From Chrysomallon squamiferum (lineage: Eukaryota; Mollusca; Gastropoda; Neomphalida; Peltospiridae): a DNA stretch of 32,500 nucleotides. Positions within the stretch are counted from its first letter, which is position 1; every line of letters begins with the position of its first letter. The notes under the pieces were generated by a model. That model searched no databases. It had not been told where the DNA came from and saw only the letters and a list, made by a program, of their open reading frames with translations. The stretch spans positions 14,401,963 through 14,434,462 of the forward strand of contig CM022675.1 of assembly GCA_012295275.1 (NCBI GenBank). The letters run 5' to 3'. A program made the position numbers and the translations under genes. Positions 11,476-21,819 of this stretch are shown here, piece by piece.

Positions 11476-11729
11476 ACTTTAATGAATATTAGTTGAAAAT
11501 TATATTTGTAAAATTCGATCAAAATCTATATTAAAAAAAAGTATACCTTACATTTGATGTCTATGTTTATGATTGTGATAATAATAAATACCATCGTAAA
11601 TCATTCATAAATGATAGACTGTTACAAGAAACAGATCAATTTTCAAATATTTTCATCAGAAAATTTATAACATTTTGTTATATGAATTGAGAGAACTTGA
11701 AAAAATGTAAACAATTATGAATAATAGAA

Positions 11730-12017
<288 letters not shown>

Positions 12018-12089
12018 TATAAATGATTTGAAAACAGCTATAAAAAGTTCAGCAGAAAAAGGTTTTCAGTATCTAAAATTATTCCTTTT

Positions 12090-12415
12090 TTACTTTCTCT
12101 TAACTCCTGTCTTACTTTGATTTTCTTCCTTCTTTCTTTCCTTTCTTTTCTCATTTGTCCTTCCTTTAATGTAATGTTCTGATTTTCTTTCCTTTTTTTA
12201 TTCCTTACTTAAATATCGTTTTTGTTTTTCTTTCTTTCTTCTTTCTTTTTTAACAATTTCTTTCTCCTCTTCTTCTTTCTTTCTTTCCATCTTTTAATTG
12301 TACATGTCCACTCATTTATTGCCCTTTCATTCCGCTTTTCCTTCTCTGTCTTTCTGTCTTTATATCTCTCCCCTATCTCGTGTATTCTCTTTTACCTGTT
12401 TTCATTTTCGATTTG
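12090..12415. repeat. C/T-rich polypyrimidine region
   Basis: TTTC, CTTT and TCTT units of low purity over about 320 bp with strong strand bias. The open frame 12222-12416 is a by-product. Confidence 0.8.
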
Positions 12416-12664
12416 ATCAGAACAAATGAAAAGCATCTAGAAGTGTTAAAGTAGTTCGTGAAGCTGAAGTTGTAGACATCTGTTTTCACGTTTACCAAAT
12501 GCAGCGATGTAAATTATTTATTAAACCTCTCTATTAGGTTTATAGCTTTTTTGAAGTATTAAGGCGTGAATAATTTTCGCTTATATACATAAAATGTAGA
12601 TACATTAAATTTAAATATGTACTTTATATTGTAATAAAGAATATTATTCGTATGTATAATATGT
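12416..12664. other. unique intron segment
   Basis: Ordinary sequence between repeats, no feature recognised. Confidence 0.45.
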
Positions 12665-12721
12665 ATAATATATATATATAAAAAAACACACACTTCATAT
12701 ATAAATACACACATATGTTTG

Positions 12722-12754
<33 letters not shown>

Positions 12755-12800
12755 TTGTGTGTGTGTGGGTGTGTGTGTGCATTTATATATGTACGTTTGA
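12665..12800. repeat. (TA)n and (GT)n microsatellites
   Basis: Short TA runs around 12669-12680 and 12721-12731, then (GT)n at about 12731-12778 with a few substitutions. A C8 run lies further on at about 12893-12900. Confidence 0.92.
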
Positions 12801-13002
12801 GTGCGAGTGCTAGTATATGTATGGTAAAAAGATAAATAAATAAACAAATGAAAAGTAAACAACAACAAAGAAATTTACTAGAAAAAAACAGACCCCCCCC
12901 TCCAGACAGAGAGAGAGAAAAAAAGAAGAACAATAATTATAGATAGAAAATAAATAAAAACGTAACAATAAAAAAGACAAAGATAATGTATATAAAACCA
13001 CC

Positions 13003-13005
13003 ACC

Positions 13006-13067
<62 letters not shown>

Positions 13068-13254
13068 CAATAATAGTAATAGTAATAATAATCATAATAG
13101 TAATTGTAATAATAATAGTAATAATAGTAGTAGTAGTAATAGTATTAACAAGAAAAATAATAATAACAATAATAGTAATAGTAATAATAATAATTATAAT
13201 AGTAATAATAATAATAGTAGTAGTAATAGTATTAACAAGAAAAATAATAATAAC

Positions 13255-13293
<39 letters not shown>

Positions 13294-13372
13294 TAATAAT
13301 AATAATAATAATCATAATAATAATAATAATAATAATAATAGAATAATCAGCAGAACAAAAACAAACAAATAA
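13003..13372. repeat. (AAT)n/(AGT)n array with an 87-bp duplication
   Basis: Pure AAT at about 13006-13064 passes into mixed AAT/AGT/AAC triplets. A core of about 46 bp containing GTATTAACAAGAAAAATAAT occurs at about 13128-13173 and again 87 bp later at 13215-13260, so a triplet-phase segment has duplicated. AAT units resume to about 13341. Confidence 0.93.
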
Positions 13373-13515
13373 ATAAATAAATCAAACAAACACATAAACG
13401 AATAAATAAATAAATAAATAAATAAATAAGTAAATAAGTAAATAAATAAATAAGTAAATAAGTAAATAAATAAATAAGTAAATAAATAAACAAATAAATA
13501 AATAAATAATATAAC
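13367..13515. repeat. (AAAT)n/(AAGT)n tetranucleotide array
   Basis: AAAT units with regular AAGT variants; the pair AAGTAAATAAGTAAAT recurs in a larger pattern. The Leu/Phe/Tyr-rich reverse frame is spurious. Confidence 0.92.
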
Positions 13516-13739
13516 AAACGAAAAAACACGAAAAGAAGAAATAACAATATAAAGAAAAAAAGAGAAATTAAAAGAGGAATTAAAACTAACTGTAAACAAA
13601 TTTACAATGAGCATATAATTAAGTAAATATTTTGCTACAGGAAAACGATAAAGACACATTATTTCACAATTCTTGTAAGTAGATCTCCTCAAAAACTCAC
13701 AACCCAACAAACACTCAACATTCATTCATTTTCCTGAAC

Positions 13740-14480
13740 AAACACATTCTCAGATCACAATATGTCGCGTGCCTAATTTAAAACCACAAACAAATGAGAA
13801 AAATTCAAACCGCTACATTCGATTCATTTTACAGCGAATTAACTTTTGTTCTCTCCGGTCCGAAGTCAAGTTGCGATTCGGTGTGGAGATTGATCGTCTG
13901 CTATTGTAGAGTTAGCGGCGAGTCTTTGTGTTTGAAGACGCGCGATTGATTGTCTCCCATGTCGACTTTTGACACGCGTGTAATTACACCGGTCAGCGTT
14001 ACCCGGGTATTATCAGCAGAAAACTGGACAAATGGTCAGTGATATTAACACCCAGGTCGCGGTAATGACCAAATTAGTACATACAGGCGACTATTAAGTC
14101 ACGAACTGAACCGAAAACAATCAAAACAGAACAGAAAGTGTCGGGTTTCTCGGCGGCTGCTGTAAAGCGAGCAAGCGGGACAGACAGACGGTGGAAATTA
14201 ATTGACGTTGTTTTCAATTAAAGCGGTCAATTTCAAAATAGGACTGTACATCCGGGCTCATTTGTCTACAGTTGGGAATTATTCGTGTGCAGCGCCGCTG
14301 CTGCTGTTGCAAATGATGCGGTTAAAGACGCGGTCGCACGTCGCCGGTAGAATGTGAACCGTTTCAAGATTTGTCCAATTTCGTGATCGGTCATTTGTCA
14401 TCCGGACAATTAAAATGCGCCGACAAAGAGAGTTGATTGATTTATAAAATAATTTGAAAATGTGTTTAAACATTTCTGTA
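13740..14480 (+). promoter_or_regulatory. en: candidate intronic enhancer upstream of exon 2
   Basis: About 740 bp in which simple repeats vanish, CpG and G+C rise, and no ORF is plausible as an exon. It contains a perfect 12-bp palindrome GTGTAATTACAC (13978-13989), and the octamer TCAATTAA on the minus strand at 14198-14205 and on the plus strand at 14214-14221, separated by 8 bp. TCAATTAA matches the core of the Engrailed-type site (TCAATTAAAT, family knowledge). Further features include ACCCGGGT at 14001-14008 and a GCCGCTGCTGCTG stretch near 14294. Its position about 0.4 kb from exon 2 and its contrast with surrounding repeats suggest a conserved cis-regulatory element. Proof would need cross-species alignment. 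Confidence 0.5.
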
Positions 14481-14534
14481 CTAACAGACTTTAAGATATA
14501 ATTACAATTTAAATAGCTGTTATTTAAATCTTTT

Positions 14535-14612
14535 TCGTTTATTTTTATTTATTTATTTATTTATTTATTATTATTATTCATTATTATTATTATCATTATC
14601 ATGATTATTGTC

Positions 14613-14676
<64 letters not shown>
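14535..14676. repeat. (TTTA)n and (ATT)n repeats
   Basis: TTTA units at about 14545-14567, imperfect ATT/ATC triplets, then pure (ATT)n at about 14616-14676, ending some 220 bp before exon 2. Confidence 0.94.
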
Positions 14677-14859
14677 GACTATGGATGATAAGGGAAATCG
14701 ATATATTTTTGCAAAAAATTGAATAAGATAAAAATTCCCAGTTAAACTGAAAAGTTGAAAGAAAAATCAAAAACAATTTACAAGAACTTTCAACAAAATT
14801 TATTTCACATGAAATCATGATTCTTCTTTTGTTCTCCTTCTTTGTTGTTGTTGCTCGTG

Positions 14860-14899
14860 TTATTTTAATTGTTACAATTCTCTTCTGTTTTAAAACCAG
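14860..14899 (+). other. en: 3' splice acceptor of engrailed intron
   Basis: A T-rich tract (TTACAATTCTCTTCTGTTTT) leads to AAAACCAG, then exon 2 opens with GTCCGAGG. The AG at 14898-14899 restores the frame from exon 1 (phase 1) and joins EH2 to EH3. The ATG at 14869 lies inside the intron and is not a start codon. Confidence 0.9.
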
Positions 14900-15207
14900 G
14901 TCCGAGGAACAGAAAAATACGAAGGAAGGAGAAAACGATTGATGAAAAACGTCCACGCACGGCTTTCTCGAACGAACAGCTTCAAAAGCTGAAGAAGGAG
15001 TTTGAAAACTGCCGATACCTCACCGAGCAGAGGCGAAAAGACTTGGCCAGCAAACTGCACTTGTCAGAGTCGCAGATTAAAATCTGGTTTCAGAACAAAA
15101 GGGCAAAAATCAAGAAGACGTCCGGTCTAAAAAATCCCCTAGCTCTGCACTTAATGTCACAGGGACTTTATAACCATCGTACCGCCAGCAGTGATGAGAA
15201 GTCGTAG
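14900..15207 (+). CDS. en: Engrailed homeobox protein, exon 2 (EH3, homeodomain, EH5)
   Basis: This exon encodes the last two bases of codon 137 through residue 238 and a TAG stop (15205-15207). Residues 138-151 are the basic EH3 linker ([11 protein letters not shown]). Residues 152-211 form the homeodomain: N-terminal arm RPRT, core residues F8, L16, F20, W48 and F49, and recognition helix [14 protein letters not shown] with Q50 and N51, which specify TAAT-type DNA sites. Residues 212-231 are EH5 ([16 protein letters not shown]), diagnostic of the Engrailed family rather than other homeobox classes. The protein should be a nuclear sequence-specific repressor used in segment, nervous-system or shell-field patterning, depending on the animal. 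Odd features are Cys at homeodomain position 23, Lys at 37 and His at 39, where most Engrailed proteins carry Asn, Glu and Gly or Lys. The domain may therefore be a fast-evolving or duplicate copy. Total length of 238 aa is compact for the family. Confidence 0.98.
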
Positions 15208-15575
15208 AAAACAAAAATTCGGTGAAGCGGATCTGTAGTGAAGGAAATCACCAGAACTAACAGGAAGTTGAATGAAAAATTCCAAATGTGGAGATCGTTC
15301 TAATTAACGGTGAAGATTGGTTAAAATTAACTATATAACTAATTACATCTGTTAGAAGTGGACGAAATTCTATTTTATGTTCTATGCGATATTTTGATGT
15401 AAAGTTACGTTCAGGGTACTTTGTTAGTACGGAATAGACCTTGTAAGAATTTAAACATGAATTCGAAATCTGAATTCGTTAACAAAGATTTTTATATTTT
15501 ACAACAAAACTGTCGCTGTATTTATAATAAGACAAGTCCCCTAGAAATAAAGAGATGAATTCTCTTTTCTTTACA
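15208..15575 (+). other. en: engrailed 3' UTR
   Basis: Non-repetitive AT-rich sequence follows the stop codon as far as a canonical polyadenylation hexamer at 15546-15551. The end point is an estimate of 20-25 bases beyond the hexamer. A longer isoform using later AATAAA motifs (for example 16162-16167) is possible. Confidence 0.6.
15546..15551 (+). terminator. en: polyadenylation signal AATAAA
   Basis: Canonical hexamer 339 bases after the stop codon, the first clear AATAAA downstream of the coding region, followed by a T-rich stretch (CTCTTTTCTTT) suitable as a downstream element. Confidence 0.6.
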
Positions 15576-15779
15576 AACATATTTCCCTACATCATTTAAC
15601 TAACTGATTTTGGAACACAACAAAACTGCTTACTTTAGGAATCAGAAATTTACTTAGGATAACTACTTCAACAAAACCAGTCTACTGCTGCTTTGTAACA
15701 GCAAGACATTGTTTAGACTGGTCCCTGGCTGATTTGTTTATTTTATTGTCAAATACGACAAATTTATTCATATGACATT

Positions 15780-15882
15780 CATTCTTCTTATTCTTCTTTT
15801 TCTTCTTACTATCGTCATCATCATTATCATCATAATCATCTTATTATTATTATTATTATCATCATTATCATCATTACCATAT
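15780..15882. repeat. TTC and ATC/ATT triplet tract
   Basis: TTCTTA units at 15780-15808, then imperfect ATC/ATT triplets to 15882. Confidence 0.85.
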
Positions 15883-16707
15883 ATTAAATTTGCTTGTAAT
15901 CTGGATTGGTTTCGATCGAAGAAGCTAGTTTCCAGCGATTACAATCAAACTGTCGTACAAATAACACTGTAACCCGTGAGTCCGTATAGCCGTGAGGAAT
16001 TCCGATATAGCACCTGTGTATGTCATTTAATTTGGTCAAAATAAAATGTAAAATCAAGATAAAATGAAAATTTCTTTGACACGTTAAGTTACTATTAAGC
16101 AATATAAACAGAAACTTGTAATTAGAAAGTCCAAGGAAAAGTTCTTTTTCTTTTTGTTCTTAATAAATTAATAAAAAAACAAAAATAATAATAATAAAAA
16201 AACATTATACAAACAAAATTAAATAATATAAACAAAATGAGTGGAACAAAAGCAACAACAAAAATCGTAACACCTCTATTTACATACTTATTTCATTCAA
16301 CTCTTTATTTTTAATTTAAAATTGACTACGTTTACAGTTCTGCCAGAGTATTAACTCAAAATCTGTTACTACGCGTGTCTGACTCAATTTGATATCGTAA
16401 ATTGTGAAACAATTATTTTCCTGTTCTAAAATCGATTCCTTTTTTCTTTTTCTTTTTTAAGTCGTTGGCTTCTTTGAAGATCTCCGAAATTTGCTGAACC
16501 CTCACAGGGAAAAAATGGCGACATAAGGACATTAAATAAGCATAACTTTTCCAAAGAACGAATAACCTTTATAAAGTAAAATTTATTTCCTTTACCTGCG
16601 ACGTAATCAAAACAGGACAAAAACGTGGACATAAATAGTTAATAAAATAAAATTACTTCTCCTGTCACTTTCCCACACCGCTTAGACCAATTTATTGACT
16701 CACAAGG

Positions 16708-16708
<1 letters not shown>
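15883..16708. other. intergenic sequence downstream of engrailed
   Basis: Mostly ordinary AT-rich DNA, A-rich near 16165-16215. Short reverse-strand open frames (15884-16102 and 16426-16632) have no recognisable domain. No gene called. Confidence 0.5.
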
Positions 16709-16710
<2 letters not shown>

Positions 16711-16804
<94 letters not shown>

Positions 16805-16828
16805 AACACACACACACACACACACACA
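16711..16828. repeat. (CT)n followed by (CA)n
   Basis: A near-pure CT run of about 90 bp (16711-16800) passes into (CA)n to 16828. The Arg-Glu reverse frame is spurious. Confidence 0.96.
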
Positions 16829-17284
16829 TAATGTTTCTTCTGACAAAATTTAGAAAACAAAACAAACGTCATATGCTTGTGCTTTTTAATGATTGTCGCA
16901 AACACAAAACAAAATACGTTTGTGTTTCCATTGTAAATACATTCCCAGCTACAACAAACAAATAAATCTGTGATATAGAACTGTATAATTTTACTGACAG
17001 AACTTTTTTTTTGTATTGTATTGTTCTGTGTTGTGGTGTTTCGGTCTCTATGTTATTCAGTTATATGCTGTTTTAACTGTCTATCTTGTAACGGAATACA
17101 TACGGACAGGACAAGAGACTGCGATGCTCAAAACGTTCAAGTTTATAGCTGATAGAAGCTTTCGTAAACCTGTGTGCTTTTTCCTTTATTAAATATGCTA
17201 CCTTATGTCAGCCGTTGTTTGTTTTCTTTTTTGTTTTAGATTTTGTTTAAAGTGAAAATGACTGTATGCAAATATTCTGTATGT
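16829..17284. other. intergenic AT-rich segment
   Basis: Unique sequence, with a TATTGTATTGTTCTGTGTTGTGGTG run near 17013-17037. Nothing gene-like. Confidence 0.5.
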
Positions 17285-17601
17285 GTGTAAATATGAATGT
17301 ATACAATTACATACATATGATATCTGTATGTATGTATCTGTAGGTGTGTGTATATATGTATGTGTATGTGTATATATAGGTATTAATATATATATGTGTG
17401 TATGTGTGTATCATGTATGTTATGTATGTATGTGTGTATATATATATATACATCTCTCTCATTCTTCCTCTCTATCTATCTATCTATCTATCTGAACATA
17501 TCCTTGTTTCCATGCACTGTTTCTTTGTTTTGTGTTTCTCTTTCCCTCTTTCTGTCCGTCTTTCTCTCACCCTCACGCTCGTTCTCACACTCTCTTCTCC
17601 T

Positions 17602-17634
<33 letters not shown>

Positions 17635-17645
17635 TATATAAAACC
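17285..17645. repeat. TATG/TGTA, CTAT and CATA repeats
   Basis: Imperfect ATGT and TGTATATA units at 17285-17450, CTAT units at 17471-17492, a C/T-rich stretch at about 17500-17600, then CATA and TA units at 17603-17640. Cys-Val-Tyr and Ile-His-Thr frames here are repeat translations. Confidence 0.88.
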
Positions 17646-17816
17646 GACAAAGTGATAATAATAAAAAAAGAACTGAACCAACGTAAACTGATATAAATAT
17701 ATTTAATTCGTATTACAAAAAACATACATTCGTCTTATAATTTATAACTGCCCAGGCAAATAAACTTGCAGTAACATTACATATATATATTTATGCTTTG
17801 TTTAATTTTTTCATAT

Positions 17817-17907
17817 CGATTTATTTATTTATTAATTTATTTATTTATTTATTTATTTATTAATTTATTTATTTATTAATTTATTTATTTATTTATTTAT
17901 TTATTTG
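17817..17907. repeat. (TTTA)n with periodic TTAA variants
   Basis: TTTA tetranucleotides with a TTAATTTA variant recurring at several places, suggesting duplication of larger blocks. Confidence 0.93.
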
Positions 17908-18325
17908 AAAGAAAAAAAAAAAGAACAAAACAAACATGTTCTTGCCAATTTTTTCTCACCTTTCAAGGTTCTCGAATTACTATTTTCTTTTGTATGTACA
18001 ATTGTCTGTTAATGAAAACATGATTATCAAGATTCGGGTTCATGCTTCTATTAAACTGTCTAATAGAAAATTATGCTTTGGATAAATAGCGAAATAGCCA
18101 TGAAAATATCTGAGTCTGAAATAACGAAAAGATGAATAACCAGAAGAAAATTAAAAAAAAAGGAAAGAAATAAGGTAAATGCTAATAAAATTTTAAAGAA
18201 CAACTTTTTAATGTTCTAAAAAAAATTTAGAATTTAAAAAAAAGAGAAAATATTGAAAATGTTGAACTGAATTACTGTACAGGTGAAGAATTAGCGGAAA
18301 AAAATAAAGATGAACAGTTACATAA
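17908..18325. other. intergenic AT-rich segment
   Basis: Unique A-rich sequence, no gene or strong motif. Confidence 0.45.
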
Positions 18326-18419
18326 TAGTGACGATGATGATGATGATAGGAGTCGTAGTAGTAGTAGTAGTAATAGTTATAATAGTTGTAGTAGTTTCAA
18401 AATAATAAAAGCAGCAATC

Positions 18420-18450
<31 letters not shown>

Positions 18451-18510
18451 CAACAAAAAAATTAATAAAAATAATAAGTAAGTAAGTAAGTAAATAAATA
18501 AATAAATAAA
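18326..18510. repeat. GAT, AGT, AAT and AAGT repeats
   Basis: GAT units at 18330-18347, AGT at 18352-18375, AAT at about 18419-18447, and AAGT changing to AAAT at 18476-18508. Confidence 0.9.
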
Positions 18511-18529
18511 CAATACGTTTAATTAATTT

Positions 18530-18850
18530 AAATGAGTGAATACTTAAATATATATGTGACATAGTATGAATATTTAAACGAGTAGTTAACTGAATTTAAT
18601 CTTTGTGAGTGGCAGGATGATCAGTGAGCGAAAGAGATGTTTTGTTGTAAATACATCTACGAGGCAACGAGTAAACACACACACACGTGTAAATCTGTGA
18701 ATCCGTGAATGAAAATATGTAAATAAGTGAAAGAAATGTAGTTGAATGATTAGTCACTGAAAACCAGAGTAATAACTGAGAGGCGAGCAAATATATGAGT
18801 TAACTCAGTGAGTGGAGTAGACGAGTGAGTAAGTAGGTAATAAAGCGAGC
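18530..18850. repeat. degenerate GTGA(A/G)T-rich region
   Basis: No clean array, but GAGTGA, GTGAGT, GTGAAT and GAGTAA recur every 10-30 bases on the + strand (for example GAGTGAGTAAGTAGGTAA near 18822-18839). It may be a decayed minisatellite or cryptically simple sequence. Confidence 0.4.
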
Positions 18851-18889
18851 ACATGGCAGTACAATATCTGTGAATTTAAGCTGACGAGT

Positions 18890-19255
18890 GAAAACGTGAT
18901 AAAAGAAACTGAAGATAAAATGCAATTTAAACAAAGAAAGAAGAAAAAACGATTAAAAAAGAAGGAAAAAACAGAAGGGAAGAAATTAAGAACATAAACA
19001 AGATTTACAAAACAGAACAAATTTATAAACATGTTGAAAATAAGGAGAAAAAAAAAAGTAAAGATCATAAAAGATAATATAAAAACGATGAAAATCGATG
19101 CTCAATCAATAAAAATAAATAGAAAAAGAGAAGAAAATAAATGTAAGACTAAAAAATATAAATTTAAAAAAAAATAAAGCGAAGGTAGAAAAGAATCAGA
19201 AAGATTTAAAACAATAAAAAAAAAAAAAAAAAAAAAAAAAAAAGAAAAAGAAAAA
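18890..19255. repeat. A-rich purine tract ending in poly-A
   Basis: Strongly A-rich sequence with GAAA and AAAG units, containing an uninterrupted run of about 28 A at 19216-19243. I see no retroelement body or target-site duplication, so it is not called a retrotransposon tail. Confidence 0.8.
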
Positions 19256-19510
19256 CGATTTGAATGCGATGAAAAAGAATGTAAAAAGATGGGTTGTTAT
19301 TAAAAGATCGGCCACGCAGACCGAGGAAAACGTGAAGATTTGCATAACGGAATGAACGTGTAAAGCAAACGTCGTGTACCAGGTGTTGGCCGCTGCACGT
19401 TACGTTGAAAAGTGTGACAGCTCACAAGCTGTAAAACGAAACCCAATCTTCATTGATCTCACCTGACTTAAATATCGAACACCTATTTTCTCCAGGAGCG
19501 GGAAGGAGAG
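19256..19510. promoter_or_regulatory. candidate regulatory island downstream of engrailed
   Basis: About 250 bp of normal-complexity, CpG-containing DNA between A-rich and GGAGAA repeats. It carries an octamer POU-type site ATTTGCAT at 19338-19345, E-boxes CAGGTG at 19380-19385 and CACCTG at 19460-19465, and an inverted repeat ACAGCT-CACA-AGCTGT at 19417-19432. No ORF. The functional call is an inference from composition and motifs. Confidence 0.35.
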
Positions 19511-19514
19511 GAAA

Positions 19515-19550
19515 ATAGGAGAAGGAGAAGGAGAAGGAGAAGGAGAAGAA
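19515..19550. repeat. (GGAGAA)n hexanucleotide
   Basis: About five GGAGAA units, purine-only. Confidence 0.9.
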
Positions 19551-19669
19551 TTCGAGAGAGTGGTTGAAGAGGGTGAATTGATTACGGTGGTTTTTATTTT
19601 TTATTCTCTCTGTCTGTCTGTGTCTTTATTTCTCTGCATCTGGGTGTATATTTTTCTCACACATACGTA

Positions 19670-19671
19670 CA

Positions 19672-19741
<70 letters not shown>

Positions 19742-19790
19742 CACTTATATACATACACATTCGCATAAATACATACACACATTAATCATC
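19670..19790. repeat. (CA)n microsatellite
   Basis: AC dinucleotides at about 19671-19744 with one AA interruption, then ACAT/ACACAT units. Confidence 0.95.
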
Positions 19791-20350
19791 ATTCATTCAT
19801 TCTTTTGTTTATTTATTCATAAATACACCTTTGTTAATTTGATAACATTTATCTGTTAATTTCTACACATTTATATCTATATATTTTATTCAAATTTTTG
19901 TCCTTGATTGGGTTTATTTATTTAGTTACTTATTTACTTACTTATTATTGTTTTGGGGGTTTTTTCTGTAATTTATTTGTTGTTTTATTTTATTTTATTA
20001 TATTTATATTTTATACGAGACGATTCTCGTTCCAGTTTAATCTGGTTAAGTCATTCCGAGTCCCTTTGTCAGAAAACAAGAAGAAAATTTTCATGCGACA
20101 TCCATCTCTAAATCAGCCACTGAAATATGATTTTATAACAGACAATAATCATCATCGTAATCATCCAGAATTACCTTCAAGCAAGACAATACAACTCGAG
20201 GACAAAACCAGGTGTCCGCTGCCATTAGACTGTCATTGTATGATAACCAGTGGAAAATATGACTGATACCGAAACCAAATACCGCGTAACGGCCTATCAA
20301 CTTGTTTATGGCGTCTTTGAGCTTCAAGTACCAGTCTAAATATAATATGT
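19791..20350. other. intergenic segment, partly normal complexity
   Basis: T-rich to about 20010, then ordinary sequence at 20020-20340. A + strand frame (19898-20266) remains open through the ordinary part and a reverse frame (20133-20327) overlaps it. Neither shows a domain, so I treat both as chance. Position 20210-20300 has the most even composition. Confidence 0.45.
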
Positions 20351-20382
<32 letters not shown>

Positions 20383-20540
20383 TATTCTGATGTTTTAAAT
20401 ATGTCTACAAATTAAAATTATAAGGTTGTGGCTTGCCGGGGACATTAGTAAATCCAATTTTCTTTCTTTCTTTCCATCTTTCTTTCTTTTTTCTTTCTTT
20501 TTTAAGGTATGAAATGAAATAAAATAAAATAATAGTTCTG
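20351..20540. repeat. (TTTA)n and (TTTC)n tracts
   Basis: TTTA units at about 20353-20383, TTTC units at about 20460-20503, and AAAAT units at 20516-20532. Confidence 0.88.
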
Positions 20541-20940
20541 CAATCCTACACCTGTTTTGGGTTGTCCCTCCGTAAACCTCATAAAAAAATATTTAAAAAA
20601 TAAAAGAAGATTTTGAAAATTTATATATTCTATTACTTTTATTCAAGCAATAAATCACTGCTTAGTTTAATGACCACATATTCGTTTACTGCTAATCTGT
20701 GGCTATTAAATATCAGACGTAAATTAAGTCAGTTTTATTAGTTTACGAAGAATAAAAGCAAAGAAAGCTGTTACTGAAAACATGATTAAGAACTATAAAT
20801 TTATTTCACACGACAGCACTTTCCACGTGACGTTACTCAAAGAATTATTTTGTAAAATGTCTAAAAGTACAAATGCACAGTAGTGTTTAAATAGATATCA
20901 GGTAACGTTATGTAGGGTCGACTGTATAGTTTGTTCTATA
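20541..20940. other. intergenic unique segment
   Basis: Ordinary AT-rich DNA without a recognised feature. Confidence 0.45.
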
Positions 20941-21118
20941 GAAAATAATAGGAATAGTAATAATATAAAAAATGAAATAAAAATAATTATTATGAAAAAA
21001 AAAAAAAAAGAATAGTAATAATAAATAAATAAAAAATAAAAATAAGAATAATAAATAATAAAAAATAGAGTAAAAAAAATAAAAATAAAAAATATATTAA
21101 AATAAAATAAAATAAAAC
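20941..21118. repeat. AAT/AAAAT-rich low-complexity tract
   Basis: ATAAT, AAAAT and AAATA units with an A run at about 20996-21009. Confidence 0.9.
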
Positions 21119-21297
21119 TGAAATATCTAATGTATTTTCTAACAATATTTTTCCATCTTTCTACTTAATATATGAATATTTAACAAAAGTTTATTAATAT
21201 TTTGATTTATAAAAATAAAAATAAACGCACTTCATTAATATCATCTTTAACAATAACTTTCTACTTAATAATTTTATTGAATAGAACATTACTTAGT

Positions 21298-21800
21298 CTT
21301 TATTATTATTACTGTTATTGCCATTACTATACTATACACTACTTCTAACACTACTACTATTACTACTACTCTACCACCTCTTCTGCCACTACTACTACTG
21401 GTACTACTACTACTTCTTCTACCATCTGCTACTGTTGCTACTATAACTACTACTCCTACTATTACTATTACTGCTACTACAACTATCATTACAGTTACTA
21501 GTACAGTCGCTATAAATACTACTGCTGTTACTACTGGTACTGCTATCATCATCATTATTATTATTATTATTATATGGTATTATTATTATTATTATTATTA
21601 CTATAGTCATTATAACTACTACTATTATTGAAGCTTTTGATGCGATTACTACTGATATTATTATTATTACTACTACTACTACTACCACTACTTCTATCAC
21701 TGCTATTACTACTATTAGCATTGATAATAACAAAACATATTACTGATAATAGAAGCAGTAGCAGCTCACCACCAACAACAAAAACAACAACAACAACAAT
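21298..21800. repeat. long TAC/ATT imperfect triplet field
   Basis: About 500 bp of TAC, ACT, ATT, TGC and CAT triplets, purer at 21340-21370, 21389-21420, 21555-21600 and 21666-21690, ending in ACA/ATA units. Val/Ile-rich and Leu-rich frames on both strands are spurious. Confidence 0.92.
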
Positions 21801-21819
21801 AATAATAAAGTAGATAAAA

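Noticed and set aside
14279-14473. 64-codon reverse ORF upstream of exon 2
   Set aside because: No recognisable domain; it sits in the candidate enhancer and its length is compatible with chance in GC-richer DNA.
14869-14899. Apparent start codon of the homeodomain ORF
   Set aside because: It lies in the intron's polypyrimidine/acceptor region; the protein continues from exon 1.
16426-16632. 68-codon reverse ORF downstream of engrailed
   Set aside because: No family resemblance, no supporting splice sites or neighbouring exon.
18890-19255. Retrotransposon or SINE with poly-A tail
   Set aside because: The upstream sequence is A-rich low complexity with no RNA-polymerase III boxes, reverse transcriptase frame or target-site duplication that I can see.
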